A DNA stretch of 64,000 nucleotides from Liolophura sinensis. Its lineage: Eukaryota > Mollusca > Polyplacophora > Chitonida > Chitonidae. This document shows, piece by piece, positions 11,801 to 23,800 of this stretch. The DNA lies in assembly GCF_032854445.1 (NCBI RefSeq), contig NC_088295.1, positions 34,814,510-34,878,509 of the forward strand, given 5' to 3'. The position numbers and the translations under genes are program-made. How positions within the stretch are numbered: position 1 is the stretch's first letter; every line of letters starts with the position of its first letter. The notes below the pieces were generated by a model that was given only the letters and a program-made list of their open reading frames with translations, searched no databases and had not been told where the DNA came from.

Positions 11801-14800
11801 TGAAGAGCAGATCTTTCTGTTCAGAAATTATCTTTAATATCTTTTTCCATAAAATGAATTTAGCTTTAAGATTAATGGCACATATAAACTACAAAATTGC
11901 AGGTGCATATTGCAGTGAAAATGTTCATCTCCTAAGTATTGTTGAGCAGAATACGACCTTGAACCTTGAACTGAATTTGCTTAAAAATCTGTTTCAAGAG
12001 TACATTCATCTACTGCAAATCTTGATGGTCTTCATAGCTCTGGTGTCCAGTTGCTACATGACTACGATAATTCAAACACAATGCATGTATACATGCTTAA
12101 TCGTGACTTTACAGACACTGGCTACAGAAGTAAATGTGTCTATAACCAAAGCAATCTCTATTCTCAAGGAAAATTACCCATTCACGTCTGTAGTCACCAG
12201 AAGTGTGAACTGAGGTAGTTTGTGTGAGAACATTTTATGGGGATACTCCCCATTACTTAGATGTACTGGTATATGGTGCCACATAGATTTTTATGAGTTA
12301 CATATGTTTTGCAGATTTACCTGATCAACAAAGATCAACAGGTGAAAATCGTTATCTTGGGTTCTCCCGACTCAGTGAACAAGTCCAAGACCATGATTGT
12401 GCAGTAAGTTCTTGCTATTCTTTCTAAAAAGCTGTGATCATGATGAACAGGGTGAGCTTAGATCATTGGCATAAAAATTGTCAAATATTGGCAAGTACCT
12501 GAGTTTTGGTGGACATCAGTTACCTTAATGAGGATTTTGATCAAAACAATCTTAAGTGACCGTTTTATTTGAATCTGCTTCTGATAGTCAATCTCAGACC
12601 TAGTACTTCATCCCAAACATGTAAGGAAGGGGACCGTGCAAATCACTCAGAGTGACTTATATTTAATTGCCCTTTAAGTAAAATCATGCACATGCCTTAA
12701 TTCTTTATGGCATTTGAAGACAAGTTTCAGGGAGTGAAATTGATCCCTTCAGATTTTAAGGTGTGCCATGATATAAAATGTTGCACCAACTTGAACTATT
12801 CTTATTTCCTCAAGAGCAACTTTCAGTACATTTTATGCACATTTTTAATGTGATTTTGAGACAAAACTAAATTGGTTGGATTAGCCAATTTCATGGTCAC
12901 AAAAAGTGTAGTTTTATCTATACCGAGTAATGCGCCAAAATATGAACGAATCAGCATCTTGCAAACATGTGTAAAGGTTAAAGAATTACAGTAATGGAAT
13001 GGTTTTAGCGCCTAGTATCGCTTACTGATGTCTTAATTGTTTTGACACTGTCTGTCAGTGTGACTCAAATTACAAGATTATATATCTTGATTCCATGTGC
13101 TGTGTGAAGTATATAAAATGCTGATAGTATTGCGACTGTCCCACATTTACAACAAATAAACTGGATTTTATCATCAGTTGCAATTGTTTTACCCACAGAC
13201 AACTTGAAAATGTAACAGAAGGGTACTATCACATTATTGTGGATAAAGTCCGCACACATGAAGACATTCAGGGCAAGCCAGACCCTTTCAAGTAAGTGCA
13301 TACATGCAAGTATGAGACTGTTTCTCACATTGTAAATGTTTACTGTATATGCCCTGATATATTCAAAATTTCTATGTCCAATATGTCTATATTGTAGAGG
13401 GATCCTAGTAGCTGAGATGTTGTTCAATATGTCTGTGTATTATCGAGGGATCCTAATAGCTGAGATGGTGTTCAACATGTCTATATTATAGAGGGAACCT
13501 GATGGCTGAGAAGGTGTTCAGTATGTCTATATTATAGAGGGAACCTGATGGCTGAGAAGGTGTTCAGTATGTCTATATTGTAGAGGGATCCTAGTGACTG
13601 AGATATCGTTCAACATGTCTATATTGTAGAGGGATCCTAATAGCTGAGATGTTGTTCAATATGTCTGTGTAGTGTAGAGGGATCCTACTAGCTGAGATGT
13701 TTTTGGATATGAAGGGGGTATGTGGGGTGCTGCATATTCATACATCTGAATCATTCAGTCCTACTTGTCATATTCTTATGTACAGTTTGTTTAGAACAAT
13801 GGTACAAGTGTTTCTGTTATGCATTACATATATATCTTCATGTTACATTTCTTGTGTTTCAGAACCGACTTGTTTATCCATGGAGTGGAAAAAAAATCCC
13901 AAAGGGTTCTAGATGGAGATGAATTATTAGGGTGACTATAATTCATGTTGAATACTTATATAAAGGAATGGTTAACATATAACAGGAATTATACTTATCA
14001 AATGCATGAAATATGGATAAATTCCGTGCTCAAGCAGGTATGCTCTGAATATGTATGCATGGTTTCTTTATATTCTCCCTGTATGGATACCAAATATTAT
14101 CTGATATATACAAACGTCTTTTCCCTTTATTTAGTTGTTAGTTGTTTTTGTGTGTTTCTGGAAATAATATAATCAAGATGCTTTGAAGTTCACATTAGCA
14201 TATATGTATTTTCTGCTTCCTTAACTAAATGATATTGTTCTTATTGGTCAGAGTCAGAACTTTTAGCATTATCGGTGCTGTTATTAATACAATAAGCTTT
14301 GAATTTCCAGACTGATAGACAGCAAAATCCGACTTCTCATAGACACCTACAAGAAGTATTCAGTGGTGGAAGTGGTGGTAAGTATTTGTCATAGTTTTCA
14401 GTGGGTGAATAGTTTGTAAGAAGACAAAAATAAATACTATGAAGCAGCCCTAATACTGTGAATCAGCAATAATTCAACAATGGTTCCCCATGCTGAGATT
14501 CCTCCTGTCTAACCGTTACAATCATTTATTAAATTTAACGCGCTGGTCTGCTTTGTAAATCACCTATGAAGAGACCTCGACAGTGCCTCCACAGTGGGGG
14601 GTATGGAAATGGGTTTGAAAGTAGCAATTGTTGAAACCTTCACTGTTTGAATGTATGAATGCTGGTGTATTTCCTGCGCTGTGAGAAGTGCGTCTGAAAT
14701 TTGCAATTATTGATAAAGAGTCACTACAACATAACAAAAACTGTCTGCAATAATTTCATATGGAGACTTCTCATTTTATGGTTGATTAGGCAAACACTTG

Positions 14801-17800
14801 ATGATGTAGTTTTTATGGTGAATATTGCTGACTATCTGTTGTGTTTGTGTTGCAGCCTGCTGTGAGTCCTACTCAGGGTCAATCTGAGGAGGTCACACTT
14901 AAGATGGTGCTAATCCTAGTGGCCGTCCTACTCTCCATGCTTGTCATCGTCTTAGGGCTCAGTTTCTTCTTCTGTCGCAAAAAGTAAGTCTACTACCCTT
15001 AAAGGAACTCATGCAAATTAAGCCTGGCTAAATGTAGACAAGTGCCTTATTTGTTCTAAGAACCTCTGTGGCCGAGTTTGTTAGCACACCAGCATGGCGC
15101 AATGACCTAGGAGCCTCCCAGCAATGCGGTCACTGTGAGTTCAAGTCAAGCTGATACTGGCTTCCTCACCGTCCGAACTTGAGGTCTGCAGCAACCTGCA
15201 GATGGTCATGGGTTTTCACCTGGGCTCTTCCTGTTTTCCTCCCACTGCAATGCTGGCCACCGTCATATAAATGAAATATTCTTCACTCCACCAATCAAAT
15301 AAATAAATAAATCAATATTTGTTCTGTTATGGACTTGAAAAATGGTGCATATTATTTTTTCTTAAAGTCTGAAAATTGTGTTTGAAAGAATGTTTTGGTA
15401 AAGATGAGAACCTTACTCTGTAAAATGCAAAAAATATAAAAGTATTAAAGGAACCGCACGTTGAAGTCACCATATCAAGGAGCCAAATGATGGCACAAAT
15501 TATTGAATCAGCGTCACTTTTAACTGTAATGAAAACCAAAAGATTTTTATATGCCAGTTGTAAGATTGACTTTTTATTTTGTAGCAATGAAGATTATATA
15601 TTTCAAATAGGGAAGCTGTTGATCTTGTCCATATATACCAATAGTTTTGAGATTCATTTTTTTTATTGTTTGTTTCAGGTATAAGAGGAAACTTAGAGCT
15701 GCCACAGCTATGGCATTTGGTAAGAACAGTCACTTCATCATGGACATTTATTAATTTATTGGGGCAAAGTTGAGAATAAAAAATCTTAAGGATATTGTAG
15801 CAGTTTACATAACTAACTCATGGAAATTATCAGACTGAAATTTAAACACTGCAGCAATTCATTGACCTATTAAAGACGAAATTTTTTAAGACACTGCACG
15901 TATATTAATTTCAACATACAGTGTTACCACAATAGATTGACATCATTCTGACACCACTGTAAGGTGGGAATGTCATTTTTGCACTGGGATGTCATTCTTT
16001 TGGTGGAAAAAGAAAACTGCTTATTTTTATTCTATGCACATCTGTGCTAATTGTAAATGTACCCAGTTGGATCAGTGTTATCTTCAGGCCCAGGTTATTA
16101 GGTCAGTGAATAAAATGTAGGTACAGGGTAATGTTGGGGTCTCTAACCTGTCTGGTTTACATGGTAGTTAACACAGGGGTAGATTAGATGGGCAGCTGGG
16201 TGTTTGGAATGCATGGAAAAATAAAAATGGAATACTAATAGGGGATCTAGAAACACCACTCTTGAAAAAATAATGAAATAATATTTTGGCACAAAATGGT
16301 TGCCTTTGTTCTTACTTTGTGTCTTCAACCTTGTTCATGTATGTACAATGGAACTGGTTGAAAGGCATATTATATTGATCCATAGCTTACAACGAAAGTG
16401 AGCAAAGTTGTAATCTGGGTGCTCCACTCAAAAAGGTCAAACTTTATCAGAAATTTTGTTTGTCTATAGGTTTCTCAGATACTGTTAAAAGCAGGAAAAC
16501 TTGTATGGTAGGCTTTATGGGTTAAGAGGTGATGGTTGATGCGTGTTCTGTATTGTGTGTTTGGTATGGGTTGGTTAACCAACAGGGTAATCACCATCCA
16601 GTTTTATGAATTAACTGAATTTGACATTGGGATATATATATATATATAATTTGTATAAAAATAAACTATAAAGACTTGCTTTTCTGTGAATTCCCGCAAT
16701 GGCTTTTTGGCCTTTCTGTGCATTTTTTAAAGATATCATTCTACAGTACCTAACAACAAACATTAAATCACCTATCTAAGAATCAGGCAAAATGAGTAAT
16801 TTAATCACGGCTAAAATTCTAGGCCCAGTACAGTAATTTATAAAACAGACCCTTTAGATAATGCAACTTTGTTTCTTGTTGGAATGGAAATTTGGCCCAA
16901 GGATTAACAAGTACATGATCTGTGAACAGTTCTCATTTGTGTGTCGTGTTTGATGGCTGAAACACTTAAGATGAAATGCTCAGGTAAAGATCACTGCATC
17001 AGGAATGCATATAGACAAATAAACAACTTTATGTTATGGATAATAAAAATATGTGCGCACCAAGCTGTAAGAATGTGCATATATTTTCTGCAGTAAAGAT
17101 TACATAGGGCTATGCAAAAGGAATGTTTGAATGTTGTTCCTGATTGTGAGGAGTGATTGGAAATGACGGGTGAGATGGTTATAGCATATGGGACTGAGAT
17201 TCTGGTGTGTTTCAAACTGTATATTGGGGAATAAGGAACATCCTAAAAAACTTTTTTACGTATTATTAACATGTAAAATAAGCATTCTGTGAGGGCATAA
17301 TTCAGGGAGCAGTAGTAAAATCTCCAATGAAGAACATGACCGTGCCATTACTTCGTTTGTGAAGTAGAATTGCTTGAAAAGAATATCATCCTGCCAATAC
17401 TTGAATTTTCCATTAAGGAGAATGGTATAAAAATCAAAATGCAAATTCTGTGTTAGTGTGACTTTGTTTGAAGGTTTTATTACTGCTTATGGAGCACCCA
17501 GTAAGATAATTGTGTGTGTGGACTAACTCTGGTTGTGTATGTGGGACATAGTTGCTACTTTGACTTGGTTATCCTTAACTGATAGTAGATTTATTACTGG
17601 GGCATTTTAAGCATTTTCATGTTTGTTGTGCCTCAAGTAATTTTAACCGCAGATAGCAACTTCTTGCATGATCACACTTGTTTGTTTTGGGTTTATATAA
17701 ATGTTCTTTCTTTGCCTTTTACTTTTGAACAGTAAATACTGGAATAGGTAAAACACACTGATTGATTTCTTTCTATAGTTTATGCATGTGCATGTTTTCT

Positions 17801-20800
17801 GTCTTTTGGCTGTTTCAACAAATCTGCTTGTTCTTCATTTGTAATCTGTCTATTGTGTTCCTGTTGATTTTGTATGCTTTTTTGCACAGTTATATTTGTA
17901 TTGATATTATTGATATTAGCTGCAGGTTAATTAATAGCTGAACATCCTGGGTCCACTTGTACAAGACTTACTTCAGGTTACAAGCTTTGCTGGTTGTCAT
18001 CATAGTTATGTGCTTGTTACGTCAAGCGGCTTCGTACAAGTGGGCCCAGGGCTTCGGGTGACTCTTTTGTAGTGACAAAAGCTTGGTACATTCACATTTT
18101 GGACAGAGTTGGCAGATTTCTTACCAAGGTTATCAGCTTATTCCTATAATCAACATTATGCCACATTAACTTGTCATACAAGTTAGATGGCTTGTAACAT
18201 TCAGTATGGGTCATGTTAAAAGCATGCACAAGAATTAATCTCTAAACTCATGGATGATCAAATTCTCTCCACATACATTTTGATGATTTTCACTATTTTT
18301 ACAACTTTGTCATCCACGGCATTGCATGAGATCAGCTTATTCGAAGTCCACATGTTTTGTCTTGAAGCATGCTTGTGTTATTACCTAGAATGGACATGAA
18401 AGGAAAGGTCAGTTTGCATGAAGGCTGTAGTGTTTCCAGTCATGCATATATGAATTTGTGTATTCTCTGTTTACCTGTTAAATTGAAGACCAGTTTTGCA
18501 TGAAGACCGTTATTAAGCACATATTCATCAATATATGTACACAGTGAAACTTGAGAAAACCAGACTTTTGATATGGAAGAATCCTGTCAACATTGGCTGG
18601 TTGATGTGCTCCACTTTTTCATTGATTTAATATACATAAAATCCAGTTGATATACTGGAACCTGTTAACCATTTATTTGTCCTGAACACTGCATGGTGTG
18701 TTGTCTGTGCATCTACACAGCACGTATCCAGTTAGGCCTCTCCTGCTGTTATTAATCCAGACAGCAAAGTGAAACACAAATCCCACAAGCAATGGTTTAA
18801 AACTGAGAAACCCATAGTACTTCTGCTGATGAGGATTTGTTCACTATATCATGTATTTGACTACATGTATAATTAGGTTTAATCAAACATTTTCTGGGGC
18901 AAGAGCACTGTTTCCTGTAACCTAGCCATCCCCCCCTCCCCGCCCCGCTTGACACTTATGGAAGAAATGATTGTCAACGATAGCCTGTTGCCCAGCACTC
19001 TATACTTGGTCTATTTTTGGGATAAATCTAGTGGATATTCTATCAATACTTGCAAACAAAAACAAACAAAAAAAAAAACATTTTTGAAATGTCATGGTTG
19101 GTTTTCACAGCTTTTGCTGTTCATGTAGGTGTATATATAGATATGTGTTCCTGCATTTAAGAATGCTCTGTGATGAACAGAATGGTCATATTGAATGTCA
19201 GTCTTTCTGTGACATTTGTAGTGTTGTTTGTGGTATCTAACCTTACTATGCACCATGTACAAAGTGCAAAGACCTTGAAGACAAACACCTTCGGGTGAAG
19301 AATAACTGCGATACAGAGAAACTCTTCTGGACTAAAGTGAGAAGAGCTCTTGGTGTGTACATTTCAGGCATTATGGCATAAAAATAAAGGGAAACAAAGA
19401 TCAAAGTGAACACCATGGACAGTATTATATTGATGTGGGAACAACCTTATCCATAATTAGAAATTCATTTGTTTTTGTTTTTTTGTTTTTTTTTTTTAGT
19501 CAACTTTTCATAGCTTTTCCTCTGCAGCACTGTTTTACTTTCTGCAGCTAGTGTGATTTGTATTCATTTTGTTAATCAGATATTTAATCTTCATTATTTC
19601 TTTTCCATACTTCTTCACTTAACATCACTGAGATTTTATACTCTGGTTTCCAGGCCATATATGGTTCCAAGTAGCTTGTTTTATACACTTCTGACCCTCT
19701 AGACTTCAGTCATCTGTTCAGGGGAGAATACTGTGTTAAGTTATGTGTGCACAACGTGATCATATGTATGGGATATGTCATATAGGCTATGACCTACTTT
19801 AGCACACATTACTTAACATAGTATTCTCCCCTGAATACATGTGTATAACCCCTCTCAATTCTATGTCTTCTTTTGCTCTTAAAGGGTTTTGCTCCCACTT
19901 CTCAGAAACTTGGTTAATGCATGACAGCTAGTGCTGTGAGAATGTTTTGTCAACTTATTTCCACTTTTTATGCCGTCATTTCTTGAAAGAGAACTCAAAA
20001 GGCCAAGTGTTCAAAAGGGTAATAAAGACATATACTAGCCTGCTATAAGTTATGTCTAAAACTAAGAGCTATTTGATATGTACGTGTATTTGGATGAAGC
20101 TGATGTCAAAGGTGTAATCTGGATTGGGTTTTTATACACTTTTGGACAACTGGCCCTATAGTGTCAGTTATGGATATGAAATATTGAAGTTCCTCTGCCC
20201 GGTTTCCTCCCATCATAATGCTGACTGCCCGGTTTCCTCCCATCATAATGCTGACTGCAGTAAGTGAAATATTCTTGAGCACAGCATAAAACACTAATCA
20301 AATAAATAATGGACTTAAACTCCAGATACTTCAGCTGTAAAGCTCCGGCAATTTTAGTCCGAATTGCACTGCCACATGACAACCAAATTACAGGGTGTTT
20401 TCAGTGTCTCTTATGCAAGTTTTGAAAAATAGTGCAAAAACAATTTTTTTTCTGTCATTCCAGCAAAAATTCTTGCTGCTGACAATTTTGTCTCTTAGAA
20501 CCCTTGAAAAAAGGTCTTACTTTATAAATCTTTGAACTGTTACATCAATTCTGGTGTGTAATTTAAAAATTTAGTTTTTAGAAGACATCATGATGATAGC
20601 TCATATTCCAGATTTGGTACATAGGAGCGCTGTGATGATAATATTTCCTGGTGCAGATACCAGATTTATTGGGGCATTTACAAATATATAAGTTTGTTGG
20701 TCAAACTGACTTTTTGGCCTTACCTACAGGAAATAAATCTGATGCAGACAACTTCATCTCTCCATTCTGCTGAAATATTTTGCCCCAGGTTGTGTAAAGC

Positions 20801-23800
20801 AAGAACATGTCTTTTTAAGAGAGAATTCATATGTTATGCATTGTCTAGATATTTTGAATGTCACATATACAATCAGCATGAGTGTAATGCAGTTTTTAGC
20901 TGACCAGTTGCATCGTTGTGTTTTCTTTATTGTGGAAGAATTGCTCATTTGTACATTTAGCTTCAGTAGAACGGAATTGGGGCACATTACCAGTATATAA
21001 AATCTTCACTCTAGAAGTTGCAATAAGCAGCATGGAGCAGTTGGCTACATGATTGCTGACTTTTTTTGTGTGCAGATTGTTACATTGTCATACATATTTT
21101 TTTTTTAGGTGCAAAAGAACCAGAAATGAACAAGATGGATATGCCAGGAACTAATCTCCATGCATTTGAAGGGTAAGTGAAGATAGCAGATTACCATATC
21201 TCACTGTATACATTGACTCTAGACAGTATGATTTGCAAACATGGTTATTATCGCAAACAAAGGAACAAAGTTTATTGCAAATTTGGAATGATGAACAGTT
21301 ATGCATATAATTATGGAAGGATGACACCTAGATTGAAAAGTTAATATATACTTTATAGGTTCATTGAGTCTTTGGAAATAAAGTTAGGTGTGTTGATACC
21401 TGTGTTAGATGCATTCATAAAGCTGACTGCGGTCACATAAGTTGGAAATTCCGGAGTATGGCATTAAACACAGACCAGATATACAAGTAAACTTGCTAGC
21501 TTGCCATAGGTATCATGAACTTTACATGACCACACATATGCTCGTCTGTATGTGTTTTGATGTTCTTGTCACACTGAGGCTTTAGTTTTGGCATATGTGG
21601 GCTGGCATGTGTATGTAGTGTGCATATTTCAATCTTTTTCATCAATAACTATCTGGTTACTACAGGTGTATTCCCTGCTTGCATGAGCATAGATGGACAT
21701 GTTTGCAAGATGTTGATTCAAGCAAGTTCTGAAGGGCAATATTTAGTGATAATGTAGTTTTGCCTCCAAAATCATATTAAAAATGTGCATAAATTGCATT
21801 GATAGTTGGTCTTTTATGTGCGAAAGGTTGAAGAATTAGGGTAGTACAATTTTTCAGTCATTCGAAGGTGTGACATATAATAAAGACGATAATTTTCTTG
21901 GAACTAAATTGTTGTAGCAGACATGTCTATACAGATACAGATATAAGTTTATTGGTTGATTTGTAATTTAATAAGGTACCATTCTTAATTAGATGTATTT
22001 CGTTTCTTTGTTAGACCTAGTTCTTTGAGCAATTTATTAGGAGACCTTGATTGCATAGCTTGTTGGTTCTGTTGCTGTACGTGTGCGGCGAATACATCGT
22101 ATAGTTTTTGCTGGTACATTGACATTCAACAGGCATTCATATTTATGTACCTGTTACATTATACAGGTATATTTCACCTGAATTTCCCTCTCCTTATCAG
22201 TTGTTAATATTCACACCCAGTTTTTTCCTATACTAATTCAACAGAGTAGTCATGGGCCAGACAAGATTTTAGGGTAATGACTTTCTTAGCACTACTTTTT
22301 GTTGTTATTTTACCTTTTTATTTGGTATCGTTTGTACAGTGTTATAAAGTGGTCAGTCATGTGGTTTCTGATAGGCTGGAGAGGTTCAAGCACCTATAAA
22401 AACTGACAACAGGTTGCATTTTCATCACTTGCTGACATTGTTGAAAGCATTCATGTGATCACGCATATATGAACAGTCAACCTTATTAAGTTTGCCTTTG
22501 CACTTCAAATAATATTATAAATGGAAGACTTATAAACATGAACTCATATGATTTGAGTTTTTGTAATTGAATAGGTACAAGGATTAAAGATATTTAATTC
22601 CTATAGTTATCAATGATATAATGATTGGAATTGTAAGGCTGCTTTCCTCAATGTAAATAGAGGAGTTCATGCCTGAATGGCATTTTGTGCTGTTGAGCTC
22701 AGATGATTATCACCCAGATGTGAATATTGAAAGAAGTCATCATGAATTTCGGATCACCTGAATAACTGTTTAAATGCAGATGCCTATATTTATTAAACAC
22801 CTAGCTGGCAATAAAATCTGTGGTGAGAACCTCTCCCAGTCTCCTGCATGCTACATGTACATGGCCAATTCAATCTTGTCACCCTGTGCCCTCATCTTTA
22901 AGAGACCCATCTGTTCTAATATCTTATAAAACAGACCATCTACGATAGCTCAGTTGGTAAAGCATTCGCTTTGGGGCAGTAGATCCAGGATGAAACCTAG
23001 GTGTGACCCAATCTTAGGTCGAGTTACACCTAAGACTTTAAAAGAGGAAGTTGTTACTTTCTCGCTTGGCATTCCGCATTAAGGGGATAATGCAACGACT
23101 GGTTGACCCGTATCAGTATAATGGCTCGGGCGGGGCAGCTTACTTGCCTTCGGTAAGTAATTCTCAGTCAAGCAGTACTAGATAAAAGAGGGATGGAAAT
23201 TTGTCCTGCGAAAAAGGAGGCACATAAAATGCCCTCTAAGGACCCCTCCGTCATCATATGACTGAAAAATTGTTAAGAACGACGTTTGTGAAGTACGACG
23301 TTAAACCACAAGCGCTCCTTCACTCACTCGTATAAAACACAGAAAGAAAGACCATTTTCCTAAATTCTAAAGTCATGTCTACCAACACGCATCTTTTTAC
23401 AGTTACCTCTCATTTGAGACATCCATTTTCCTCTGTTGATGTATTCTTTCATTGAAATATTTGTTTAGCTTTTTCATTGTGCCATTATGTCTTTGTTATG
23501 TATAAAATATGTTATAAATATATACATATCTTTGTAGGTGTTCATGTTTGCTGATATGAATTTCTGTTGTGTCATCATTGTCTGAGGATAGATATGTTTT
23601 GCATAAATTAAAATAAAATTAAATTATAAGTGTTAGTATTGACAATAATAAAGAGATAAATCTAATAGCATGAAATCCATCTCTCTTAGTATATTATCTG
23701 TAGTTAAAAATAAGTATTTTACGCTTCTGTTATGGAGCCTATTATGGTATGGCATTGTCCGTCAGTCCATAAACCTTTCCACATTATCATTATATCTACA

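Larger units (their letters stand above)
15720..21108 (+). other. Largest visible cadherin intron (5.4 kb)
   Basis: This intron separates the stop-transfer exon from the next cytoplasmic exon. It holds two inverted-repeat elements (17948-18049 and 19717-19835), a partly duplicated SINE B fragment (20196-20310), a short TA run near 16632-16648 and poly-A/T tracts near 19070 and 19485. No exon was recognised, although a skipped alternative cytoplasmic exon cannot be excluded. Confidence 0.6.

Noticed and set aside
11800-12213. 137-codon open frame on the + strand
   Set aside because: It lies wholly in the intron between cadherin exons 11485-11721 and 12315-12403, has no domain, and its composition is like intron sequence.
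22934-23010. tRNA gene
   Set aside because: The A box is perfect, but the B box is degraded and the sequence continues as a SINE body shared with 594-937.
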